A stretch of DNA of 15,348 nucleotides from an uncultured Opitutales bacterium. Its GTDB lineage: Bacteria; Verrucomicrobiota; Verrucomicrobiia; Opitutales; UBA2995. Each line of letters starts with the position of its first letter. Within the stretch, counting starts at the first letter, position 1. The notes below the pieces were generated by a model that saw only the letters and a list, made by a program, of their open reading frames with translations, searched no databases and was not told the origin of the DNA. This document shows positions 7,695 to 14,298 of this stretch, piece by piece. The DNA lies in NCBI GenBank assembly GCA_937920335.1, contig CALGUT010000434.1, positions 1-15,348 on the forward strand. The letters are read 5' to 3'. The position numbers were made by a program, and so were the translations under genes.

Positions 7695-8906
7695 TTATCC
7701 AGAAGTTAATACGACGGTCGAGTTATTGTTTCCAATACCATGACAATTCATGATGGCGGTTTTTGGTCGCAAAAGTCTGGGCTTGTTCGACAGGAGCAGC
7801 TTACTATCGGGATCTTGGAATCCCATGTTGGTCGTGGGGGGGATGAGCCCCGTTTTAATCGAGACAGCTGTGCTGATCAGTTGCATTGCGCTAGCAGCGC
7901 CCAGAGGGTGTCCGATACAGCCTTTTATAGAGCCCGCTGGAATGGAGTGAATCAGTTTTCCGAATACAGAAGAAATTGCGTCCGACTCGCTGATATCCAA
8001 GATGAAGTGCCCGGGTCCCCAGGTTGAAATATATTCTACGTTTTCCGGACGCAAGCGGGCGTTGGCCAAAGCGTTTTCCATGACCCAGGCGTAACCGTCT
8101 CCTGGGGAGTTCCCCAGGTCTTTTCCGGTCGCGTAACCCTGTATATTCGCATAGGCTGGACGCGGACTGTCGATAGATTCAAGAATAACATAACCTGCAC
8201 CTTCGCCAATAACGCCGAGATCTCGGAATGCATCAAACGGACGTCCGGAATCTGTCGGGTCATCATACTCAGGAGCTGTTAGGCGGGCGGCCGTAAGCTC
8301 GGCCATGGGATGTAGGAAGAGGGGGGCTTCTGCACCGCCACAGATCGCAATCTTTGCACCGCCAGAAGCAATCATCTCGGCACCGGCGCAGATGGCGTCA
8401 CTGCCGGAGCAGCAGGCGTTTTGAACCGCAGAGATTCGAGTCCGCGTTGGAACGAATCGTGCGATCGTTTCTGAAATTGCGATTGGGGAATAAGAAAATG
8501 TGGTGAATGGCATCGCTGCTTTCACGCCTCCCTCGTGGACGCGAGTGATCGTTTTAGAAACATGATCCAAGTCCATAAGCGCAGTCCCGGTTATAACTGG
8601 GACTTTATCAAATTCACTCCATTCCTTTGCTGTTATACCCACATCTTTCAGTGCCATTTCTGCGGCGGCGAGTCCTAGATGCGTATGACGGGGAAATCGG
8701 TTCAATTTCACCTCCGGTCTTACGTATTTCGAGGCGTCAAAATTTTCGACGGGGCAGCCGATCGCCTTTTCCAGTCCTAGTTCTTCGAGGTGAGGGAGGT
8801 ATTTGGCAGTGGATTTCCCTGAAGTCAGCCCTGCCCAGAAAGCTTCAAGGCCAATCCCGCAGGAGCCAACAATGCCGATACCCGTTATCTTAACTCCGGT
8901 CTTCAT
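7695..8906 (-). CDS. beta-ketoacyl-ACP synthase family protein (FabF-like) with altered catalytic triad
   Basis: This 403-residue protein has the thiolase-fold layout and length of FabF/KAS II enzymes, which condense acyl-thioesters with malonyl-ACP. The nucleophile motif is NACCSGSDAI with C165 at the FabF cysteine position. The second catalytic His is kept (IGHPLGAA, H333), as is the Lys five residues before it (K328). The first catalytic His, normally in an AHGTST-type loop, is not present: the aligned segment is ISTWGPGHF, putting W296 at the His position with a His four residues later (H300). The C-terminal gating loop, GFGG in FabF, reads HGIGNNN. The residue pattern therefore points to a specialised ketosynthase or acyltransferase rather than housekeeping fatty-acid synthesis. 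Substrate is unknown, and no acyl carrier protein gene is in the window. The ATG overlaps the oxidase stop as ATGA (4 nt), and the kinase frame begins 13 nt downstream, so the gene is embedded in a signalling operon. Confidence 0.92.
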   Translation of the reverse strand: MKTGVKITGIGIVGSCGIGLEAFWAGLTSGKSTAKYLPHLEELGLEKAIGCPVENFDASKYVRPEVKLNRFPRHTHLGLAAAEMALKDVGITAKEWSEFDKVPVITGTALMDLDHVSKTITRVHEGGVKAAMPFTTFSYSPIAISETIARFVPTRTRISAVQNACCSGSDAICAGAEMIASGGAKIAICGGAEAPLFLHPMAELTAARLTAPEYDDPTDSGRPFDAFRDLGVIGEGAGYVILESIDSPRPAYANIQGYATGKDLGNSPGDGYAWVMENALANARLRPENVEYISTWGPGHFILDISESDAISSVFGKLIHSIPAGSIKGCIGHPLGAASAMQLISTAVSIKTGLIPPTTNMGFQDPDSKLLLSNKPRLLRPKTAIMNCHGIGNNNSTVVLTSG

Positions 8907-10384
8907 AAATAACGCCCGGGAGCGATCAGGTTCTCAGGATCGAAGAGGTGTTTTAATTTTTTATTTATCAGCGGCATTTCGAGATGTTCCATTTGGTCTA
9001 TCCCGGAGCGGTAGGGCGGAAATCCCTTTTCGATAAGTGCCTTTGTCAGATGTCCGAGTGCTTCTTGGACCGGCGGCGCAACCTCGTCCTCGAAATGGAT
9101 TGTAATGATTGCAGAAATGGATTGTCGGGTGTCGACGATATAGGTGATAGAGTATTTGTAGCCGCCGAGGTCGAGCAGTTTTCGAAGTTCCTGGGTGGCG
9201 TTTCTGTCATTGGGAAGTGTGGCATTGAGGTAGACAGCAGATTCCTCGGCGAGGTTGGGGTCGTCTCCCTTCATTTTGATGCTGAGGTGCCCAATATTGG
9301 TCGGTTCACCTTCACTGAGTTTGAGGAGTTCGGCTACGGACTCGAGAAAGATACCGAGGTTTCGAAAATACGGGAAAGGAATCCAACGGCTGATACTGGC
9401 TATTTGCTCGACGGTTCTTGGAGTGAATGCTTTTAGGTCCGTGGATGGCGAAATGAGTTTTTTGATTTCTCTGACTCTCGCCTTGTTAATAGTCGTTCGT
9501 CCGTGAACAGCGGTGACCCCCTGAAAAGCATCGGATCCGTGTTGCTGAATCACTTTGGCAATCTGCTGAGTGGAGAGATTAGGAAACTTCTTGGCGATCA
9601 ATCCTTTGAGGACGTATTCCTTTCGGCCTGGATCACCAATGTGGGTAATTTCATCTAAGACTTGATGTCGGTAGAGTGTTCTGAAGTCTTCGATTAAGGT
9701 GTCGAGATCCGCATTCAAGAGTGAGATGAAGATTCCTGAATCCTGTTTTGGGATCAGCGTGAACCATCCTCCGGTAATGATGCCAAAATTGGATTGAAAG
9801 AACAGACCCTCCCAGCCGGCTCCGATACCTTCGGGGTGAGAAGGGTGCCAAAGGTCTGGGTTTTGCTGGATGAACTCTCCGTCAATGGTCAGCACTTGAA
9901 GGCCATGTAGTTCGTTGGCTCGGCTTCTGCAGTAGCCTATACCCCTTTCCAGACAGTTTCCGAGGATGCTAGTGTCACTGCCGCCAGCGGTAACATTGAA
10001 AGTGAACTGAGGATAGTTGTTCTTGAGATAGGTATAAAGGTCTTCTTGTGAGACTCCCGGCTCCAAATATATCTTGTTAGATTCGGGGATACAGGGTCCG
10101 ATTTTGCGAAGCCGCTCGAGGCTCACAATTGTAGATCCATTCTGAACGGGGAGGTGTGCACCGTAGCCCCAGTTCTTACCCCGACTTATGGGATATATCG
10201 GGCATTGGTATTTCGTTGCGGTTGCGACGATTTGTCGTAGCCCCTCGATGCTTCTGGGTTTAAGGAGGCATGGCACGTCTCGGGAGGTGCGGCTGAGGGT
10301 CTTTCCTATTTGGTCACCAGGAATTATCTCACAATCTTCAATGTCCTCCCAGATGCGGAGCGGATTGCTCAATTCGCCGTCCAT
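8903..10384 (-). CDS. FAD-linked oxidase of the vanillyl-alcohol oxidase / p-cresol methylhydroxylase type
   Basis: This 493-residue protein looks collinear with the VAO/PCMH flavoenzymes. The FAD-binding half shows YPISRGKNWGYG (64-75), YLEPGVS, and SILGNCLERGIGY (139-151), then GLFFQSNFGIITGGW. The C-terminal half ends with FDPENLIAPGRY, the usual FAD-oxidase C-terminal signature. In VAO and PCMH a Tyr-Arg pair in a YRTH-type motif, plus a Tyr in the GYG segment, hold the phenolate of the substrate. Here Y458-R459 (PYRSGIDQM) and Y74 occupy what look like the same positions, suggesting a para-hydroxyphenyl-type substrate; this is inference. I could not place the residue that binds FAD covalently in VAO or PCMH. 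No cytochrome subunit is nearby, so oxygen or another acceptor is likelier than the PCMH arrangement. There is no signal peptide. The ATG at 10384 lies 16 nt inside the end of the upstream kinase gene; the stop overlaps the ketosynthase start. Confidence 0.9.
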   Translation of the reverse strand: MDGELSNPLRIWEDIEDCEIIPGDQIGKTLSRTSRDVPCLLKPRSIEGLRQIVATATKYQCPIYPISRGKNWGYGAHLPVQNGSTIVSLERLRKIGPCIPESNKIYLEPGVSQEDLYTYLKNNYPQFTFNVTAGGSDTSILGNCLERGIGYCRSRANELHGLQVLTIDGEFIQQNPDLWHPSHPEGIGAGWEGLFFQSNFGIITGGWFTLIPKQDSGIFISLLNADLDTLIEDFRTLYRHQVLDEITHIGDPGRKEYVLKGLIAKKFPNLSTQQIAKVIQQHGSDAFQGVTAVHGRTTINKARVREIKKLISPSTDLKAFTPRTVEQIASISRWIPFPYFRNLGIFLESVAELLKLSEGEPTNIGHLSIKMKGDDPNLAEESAVYLNATLPNDRNATQELRKLLDLGGYKYSITYIVDTRQSISAIITIHFEDEVAPPVQEALGHLTKALIEKGFPPYRSGIDQMEHLEMPLINKKLKHLFDPENLIAPGRYL

Positions 10385-11523
10385 GTTCTCAAGGACAAGG
10401 CAATGGTCGTTCCCAAGCCTTCCTTTGAGGTTACCGTGATCGTACCGCTATGGGCCTCTACGATTCGTTTGCAGATGATAAACCCTAACCCCGTTCCTTT
10501 ATCGCCTTTTGTTGTGAAATTGCCCTGCTGCATTTTGTTAATAGTTTCCTGACTCATGCCACAGCCGTTATCTACAATCGCGACTAAAGCTTCGTCTGTC
10601 CCGGGTTCGATAGAGACATGTACTGTATTGGAACCCTCGTTGCCTCCATGCTTAGCATCAAGAGCATTTCCTATAAGGTTTTGAAATAATCGGGAAAGCT
10701 CGGATATACTGCCTGATACATTCAAGCTAGGGTCTCCTTCAATAATGATGTTTTCGTTATCAAAAAAGATGTCTGACTTAACCTTCTTTACCGCATCGAC
10801 GATAGAGAATACCTCGGACCCATTGTTGCCTTTACATACTTCTTTCCAGGACTGAGCGAGTTCGCGGCAGTAATTGGCATTTCTTTCCAGGGTTTCAGCG
10901 TAGGCCAGCGCGTTGTCTAACGGGACTGCGGTTCCGTCGGTGGCGTTTTTGACTTCGTGCAGAAGCAGCGAACTGTAGCCAAGGATGGCTGTTAGTGGTG
11001 ATGACAGATCATGAACCAACCGTGCCGAAGCTTTTCCCCATGAAGCCATGGACTCACGTTCTTCCAGTTGGCCTTTGAGTATGTCGTTCATTTTTTGAAC
11101 CTCGCGGAGCATGTAACCGCGTTTGCGTCTAAGGTTAGACTCTTTCGCATGTTTCCGAACAATCTCGAGCATTTTGTGAATATCGAAAGGTTTGGTAACA
11201 TACTCGTTGGCCCCAAGCTTTATGGCTTCTTGAGCTGTTTCGAGGTTACCATAACCGGTTAGCATAATGATCGAAACTTCGGAATCAATCTTGCGAATCT
11301 TTGCCAACCCTTCGATCCCATTCATGGATGGAAGTCGAATATCCATAATAATGGTGTCAAATGTGATCTGGCTGATCTTCTCCAGACCGCCTTCGACACG
11401 GTCGCTGACGTCGACTTTGAACTCCTCTCCTAACAAGTAGCGAAGGCTTTCGCGAGGGCCCAATTCATCGTCAATTACAAGTACGCGTGGGAGGTCTTTC
11501 GACTCAACTTCTGAAAGTTTCAT
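10369..11523 (-). CDS. response regulator-histidine kinase fusion (REC-HisKA-HATPase)
   Basis: This 384-residue soluble protein opens with a complete receiver domain: acidic pair D18-D19, phospho-acceptor D61 (IIMDIRLP), T88 and K110 (VTKPF). A coiled linker (about 113-157) leads to a histidine kinase core with an H-box of the HD type, ARLVHDLSSPLTAI (H170). The ATPase domain is intact: NLIGNALDA (N285), DNGCGM (317-322) and GTGLGF (342-347). It thus receives phosphate from another kinase and can itself autophosphorylate. There is no sensor domain and no DNA-binding domain, so it is a relay component. It is the first gene of the module and the only member whose catalytic core is complete as read. 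The ATG at 11523 lacks a Shine-Dalgarno sequence; a long non-coding region lies upstream, and the 3' end overlaps the oxidase start by 16 nt. Confidence 0.93.
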   Translation of the reverse strand: MKLSEVESKDLPRVLVIDDELGPRESLRYLLGEEFKVDVSDRVEGGLEKISQITFDTIIMDIRLPSMNGIEGLAKIRKIDSEVSIIMLTGYGNLETAQEAIKLGANEYVTKPFDIHKMLEIVRKHAKESNLRRKRGYMLREVQKMNDILKGQLEERESMASWGKASARLVHDLSSPLTAILGYSSLLLHEVKNATDGTAVPLDNALAYAETLERNANYCRELAQSWKEVCKGNNGSEVFSIVDAVKKVKSDIFFDNENIIIEGDPSLNVSGSISELSRLFQNLIGNALDAKHGGNEGSNTVHVSIEPGTDEALVAIVDNGCGMSQETINKMQQGNFTTKGDKGTGLGFIICKRIVEAHSGTITVTSKEGLGTTIALSLRTWTAN

Positions 11524-11573
11524 TTGGTAGGTATTAAGACTATAAGGATTTTAAAAGCGGGAAGCGTCTTAGT

Positions 11574-11595
11574 TTGTGAATAAAATTGTGAATAA
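11574..11595 (-). promoter_or_regulatory. tandem direct repeat TTGTGAATAA x2, possible operator near the module promoter
   Basis: Two identical 10-bp copies lie at 11574-11583 and 11586-11595, a 12-bp period, about 50-70 bases upstream of the receiver-kinase start. On the minus strand they read TTATTCACAA twice. The inner copy contains TTCACA, a fair -35 match (5 of 6), with TTTAAA 19 bp downstream as a weak -10. The phase near one helical turn suits a tandem-binding regulator. No regulator is identified. Confidence 0.35.
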
Positions 11596-11721
11596 GTAAA
11601 CGGTAAAGACACGCCGGTGCTGATTTGCACGGATTTACGGCTTCACAACCACAGAATGGGTTAGTTTGCTTGCTCTGCTGGGCTAACAATAGCCATCTCT
11701 AAATAGCAGATAGCGCGAGCG

Positions 11722-11900
11722 AATAAAAAATGCGTAGCGAACCAGGCTCCCAAAATCTCTTCCTGAAGAGTGTCTCTCTTTGCTGCCCTTCGATCATCTC
11801 CAACGCCTTCCTAGAGGCAGCGTCTCATCAGCAATGTGTAGGATTCAATCTGTATGTGATCTACCTGGTTCGCTTTGAATTATAGCGCATTTATTAATAG
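11722..11900. repeat. MITE-like or structured intergenic element with imperfect terminal inverted repeats
   Basis: An 11-bp perfect inverted repeat, AGCGAACCAGG at 11736-11746 and CCTGGTTCGCT at 11864-11874, bounds a 139-bp core. The similarity goes further out: AATAAAAAATGCG lies just outside the left copy and, reading inward on the minus strand, AATAAATGCG outside the right copy. The core contains further pairing segments: GCTGCC/GGCAGC (11782-11787 with 11816-11821) and CTCTT/AAGAG around 11759-11770. There is no transposase frame. Size, ends and internal folding fit a miniature inverted-repeat element or a structured RNA. On the minus strand a TATAAT box (11884-11879) lies in the right arm. 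Exact limits and any target duplication could not be set. Confidence 0.5.
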
Positions 11901-11961
11901 TATGTTCTAGTGGCTTTGATTCTTCGCTGAATCATAGTCTGCCACAATCCAAACATATGCT

Positions 11962-11975
11962 TTTTCCGCGGAAAA
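11962..11975. promoter_or_regulatory. perfect 14-bp palindrome TTTTCCGCGGAAAA, candidate operator
   Basis: The sequence is fully self-complementary over 14 bases and lies in the non-coding region about 440 bases upstream of the receiver-kinase gene and about 135 bases downstream of the sixA-like gene. A symmetric site with an A/T-rich outside and G/C-rich centre is what a dimeric regulator would bind. No matching regulator is seen in the window. Confidence 0.35.
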
Positions 11976-12069
11976 TAAACTCTGATTCAACTGTTAAGTA
12001 GTTGTATTAGAAATAGTTAACTTACCGATTAACGCTATTTATCGATATTCGAGCAGACCCTCAGGGTTT

Positions 12070-12086
12070 CGTAGAGTGCATCTACG
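12070..12086 (-). terminator. hairpin downstream of sixA-like gene, possible weak terminator
   Basis: A perfect 6-bp stem (CGTAGA/TCTACG) with a 5-nt loop begins about 24 bases past the TAG stop of the phosphatase gene, in its direction of transcription. No T run follows, so it is not a classical intrinsic terminator. Its position at the end of the tolC-like/sixA-like pair is the main reason to list it. Confidence 0.25.
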
Positions 12087-12109
12087 GATTCAACCCCGTG
12101 TTCAGAGAA

Positions 12110-12619
12110 CTAGCACAGCTTTTTCTTAAGAATTCTTGGATTGATAAGCCACCGAATTTTCCAATCGGGCGTCCACGCATCCTGCGTTTTTTCCACACTG
12201 GCTTTCTCTAAACAGAGCATGCCTGTTTTTTTGAGCTCTATCAGGTTGAAACGGGACTCCTTGGCCAATAGATAGCTTGCGAGCATTCCGAGATTTGGTT
12301 GATGACCAACGAGCATGACATTACTGGTTCCCGTCGCAACGATATCTGCGAGTATTCTGAAGTCATCATAAGGCATGAGTAGGGGAGCTTCTTTAACTTT
12401 CGCTCTTAGCCCCCCGATTTTTTTAAACTGTCTCGCTGTTTCTTTGGCACTCTCCATGGAGCTATGCCGGATTTCTTCGAGTTCTGAAAACTCCTTTTCG
12501 TCGAGGTGGCTTAACAGTCTTTTGAGTGACTCAAGGCCCTTTGAGGTAAGTTCGGGCGCCGACTCTTTTTTGCCAAGAGCAACGTCAGCATGCCTCATTA
12601 GATATAACCTCATGGTCAT
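12110..12619 (-). CDS. SixA-like phosphohistidine phosphatase (histidine phosphatase superfamily)
   Basis: The start is taken at the ATG at 12619 (MTMRLYLMRHADV, 169 residues); an ATG at 12613 is equally possible. A longer frame from a TTG at 12652 adds residues that homologues lack. The catalytic RH motif is LMRHADV (H10), and the second active-site His is in MLVGHQPNLGMLASYL (H106). SixA enzymes remove phosphate from histidine in HPt domains of hybrid kinase relays, which fits the hybrid kinase two genes upstream. One oddity: the family's conserved Arg in the SPxxRAxQT motif is missing; the segment reads HSSMESAKET, with Ser at the Arg position. It follows the tolC-like gene by about 49 nt and is probably co-transcribed with it. 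AGGA lies 11 nt before the chosen ATG, a rather distant Shine-Dalgarno sequence but the only candidate in the window. Confidence 0.85.
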   Translation of the reverse strand: MTMRLYLMRHADVALGKKESAPELTSKGLESLKRLLSHLDEKEFSELEEIRHSSMESAKETARQFKKIGGLRAKVKEAPLLMPYDDFRILADIVATGTSNVMLVGHQPNLGMLASYLLAKESRFNLIELKKTGMLCLEKASVEKTQDAWTPDWKIRWLINPRILKKKLC

Positions 12620-12668
12620 CAGCCAAATGATCCTAAGGTCTTTGGCAATCAAAGATATCGAGTCTTAG

Positions 12669-14168
12669 TCAGCGGCTTTCCTCTTCGATTGTATCAAGTA
12701 AGTCGCTGGTCGCGTCCCATGACAACCCATAACGTTGGGGTAGGGAGGCGTCCAAAGCCATATTTGTGATTTTTGCTTTTACAGCATCCAGGATAGAACT
12801 CAGAAAGCGAAGGTTGGCTTCGTCTTGATCATTGCGGGCTTCCAGAAGCTCACGAAATGTCGCCAGGCCACTTTCATATTTAGTCTGCTCTCTATCAAAT
12901 TGTTCAGAAGCCAGATTAAGAGACAGTTTGGCTGCTTTGACTCGTTCGACTCCCGTGACCCAATCCCTCCAGTTCGAGCGGTTGATAACCTGGATATCTT
13001 GTTCGATGTCGGCCAGTCTAAGTTTCTCACGGTAGAGGCCGTTACGGGTTTGTTGATAGCGGGCTTTGTCTGCCCGTTGCCCCCATGGCACACGAAATTC
13101 TACACCTGCAGTCCAATCGTATCCATCCCGCTCCAGCGTATTTCCGTAGGAGTCGATCAATGAATCATCAAGTCCGGAAAAGCCGAGACCTGCGACCAGG
13201 TCTACTGTAGGAAGAATCGAATTGCGGTTGGATTTTACCAATAGTTCCCAGATGTCGATATTCAGTCTCTGTTGTAAGTAGTCTGGATTGTTGGCAAGAA
13301 TCGTAGAAAGTGAGGTAGGTGTTCCGATCTCTTCCGTGGAAATATCGGGTAGTGGCTTCACTAATACGTTGTTCTCCGGATAATCGGTGGAGCCCATTTG
13401 CCTAAAAAGACGATCCTGGCTGTTGTCGATGAGGGCGCCGGCAGAGAGGGTTGCTTCTTCGCTGGTAGCAACAAATACTTGAGCTTGTAGCACATCGATA
13501 TTGGTTGCTAGACCGACCCGTTCCCGTTCCTGGTTTTCTTCGAGTAACTTTTGAGCGACTTCGAGACTGGCTGTACGCAGCTTTTTTACCTCATGAGCGT
13601 ATGCAAGATCCCAATACGCGTACTCAGATAGTTCCATGATTTGCAACGCAGTGCTTTTTAGAAAAAGCTCCGAGCGTACGGCGTCCAATTCGGACGTTTG
13701 AATAGGTATTAAATTGATATCGGAACCGAGACCGTCAAGCAGGGGTTGTCTCAGGGATACTGAAAGGTCCGACGTGTGCGCCGGGTTTAGTATCTCGCTG
13801 GTGATGCCAGTACTGTTGCGCGCATAATTGGTTGTCAGTTGTAGTTCTCCGCCAGTATTCAAGCGTTTAGATACGCCGGCTCGAAGCAAAGTACTATGAG
13901 AGCGAATACCGTCTACATTGTTATAACCAGGCGCTCGGCTACCCCTTTGAGTTCCCGAAGCAAAGACGTTGGTATCAAATGCGGACTCTTGAATCGTGAC
14001 ATCGCGTTTGGCGATGAGAACTTCGACTCCGTCTATTCGCAGGCGTAAGTTCTCCTGAAGGGCTCGTAAGACTACCTCTTCTACTGCTAGGGAGTCTTGC
14101 GCCTCAGCTCTCAGCGGGGCGATTACGAGGAAAGGCAACAGGCCAAAGAACGATAGGTATTTGATCAT
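12669..14168 (-). CDS. TolC-family outer-membrane factor
   Basis: The protein is 499 residues from the ATG at 14168; four codons upstream a TTG would also be in frame, but the ATG puts the signal peptide at the very N-terminus (IKYLSFFGLLPFLVIAPLRAEA, probable cleavage after AEA). There is no lipobox Cys, so it is not a lipoprotein of the OprM type. The body shows the outer-membrane efflux pattern in two halves: amphipathic helices (VEEVVLRALQENLRLRIDGVEVLIAKRDV; ERVGLATNIDVLQAQ) alternating with beta-strand pieces (GGELQLTTNYARN, LSVSLRQPLL, VDLVAGLGFSGL, DWTAGVEFRVPWG). The YESGLATFRELLEARND helix near the end is characteristic. Such proteins form trimeric channels across the outer membrane and periplasm for efflux or type I secretion. 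No adaptor or inner-membrane pump gene is in the window, so its partner is unknown. The sixA-like gene follows. Confidence 0.92.
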   Translation of the reverse strand: MIKYLSFFGLLPFLVIAPLRAEAQDSLAVEEVVLRALQENLRLRIDGVEVLIAKRDVTIQESAFDTNVFASGTQRGSRAPGYNNVDGIRSHSTLLRAGVSKRLNTGGELQLTTNYARNSTGITSEILNPAHTSDLSVSLRQPLLDGLGSDINLIPIQTSELDAVRSELFLKSTALQIMELSEYAYWDLAYAHEVKKLRTASLEVAQKLLEENQERERVGLATNIDVLQAQVFVATSEEATLSAGALIDNSQDRLFRQMGSTDYPENNVLVKPLPDISTEEIGTPTSLSTILANNPDYLQQRLNIDIWELLVKSNRNSILPTVDLVAGLGFSGLDDSLIDSYGNTLERDGYDWTAGVEFRVPWGQRADKARYQQTRNGLYREKLRLADIEQDIQVINRSNWRDWVTGVERVKAAKLSLNLASEQFDREQTKYESGLATFRELLEARNDQDEANLRFLSSILDAVKAKITNMALDASLPQRYGLSWDATSDLLDTIEEESR

Positions 14169-14244
14169 ATGTGTAATCAAGGTAGTGGCTTAGCCCCATG
14201 CTAATGGTGCGTCAAAAGGAATTCTATTCCGGTGAAGTGGAATT

Positions 14245-14274
14245 CGTATAAAGCTCTATAAGTGTTACCCTCAA
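14245..14274 (-). promoter_or_regulatory. weak promoter-like pair upstream of tolC-like gene
   Basis: On the minus strand TTGAGG (14274-14269, four of six to the -35 consensus) is followed after 18 bases by TATACG (14250-14245, four of six to the -10 consensus), about 77 bases before the ATG. The -35 part is one arm of the hairpin at 14269-14287. The match is modest. Confidence 0.3.
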
Positions 14275-14287
14275 TACACAGTTGAGG
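14269..14287 (-). terminator. hairpin after the hybrid kinase gene
   Basis: A perfect 6-bp stem CCTCAA/TTGAGG with a 7-nt loop starts 12 bases past the stop codon of the hybrid kinase. No T run follows on the minus strand, so termination would be inefficient or factor-assisted. Confidence 0.3.
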
Positions 14288-14298
14288 TTGCACATTAT

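Larger units (their letters stand above)
11524..12109. other. 586-base non-coding region between sixA-like gene and the five-gene module
   Basis: No tRNA, rRNA or convincing protein gene was found here. On the minus strand, from sixA towards the receiver-kinase gene, it holds: a short hairpin (12086-12070); an 11-base odd palindrome ACCCTCAGGGT (12057-12067); an imperfect A/T-rich inverted repeat (12011-12040); a perfect 14-bp palindrome (11962-11975); a 6-bp stem with 6-nt loop, TGATTC/GAATCA (11917-11934); a MITE-like element with inverted ends (about 11722-11900); and tandem TTGTGAATAA repeats (11574-11595). It is likely to contain the promoter of the five-gene module and perhaps a small RNA, neither of which is proven. 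Confidence 0.7.

Noticed and set aside
8984..9436. 150-residue plus-strand open frame inside the flavin oxidase gene
   Set aside because: Antisense to conserved oxidase sequence with no domain of its own.
11722..11850. Short minus-strand frame within the MITE-like element (reads ...RKRFWEPGSLRIF...)
   Set aside because: It has no start in a sensible place, is closed by nearby stops, and its sequence is constrained by the inverted repeat; not supported as a gene.
11524..12109. tRNA or CRISPR array in the long intergenic region
   Set aside because: No cloverleaf with a T-loop motif and no regularly spaced repeats of 20-40 bases were seen.
12620..12652. TTG start for the sixA-like gene at 12652
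   Set aside because: It adds an N-terminal extension before the first beta strand (MRLYLMRHA) that the family does not have, while an ATG lies at the right place.
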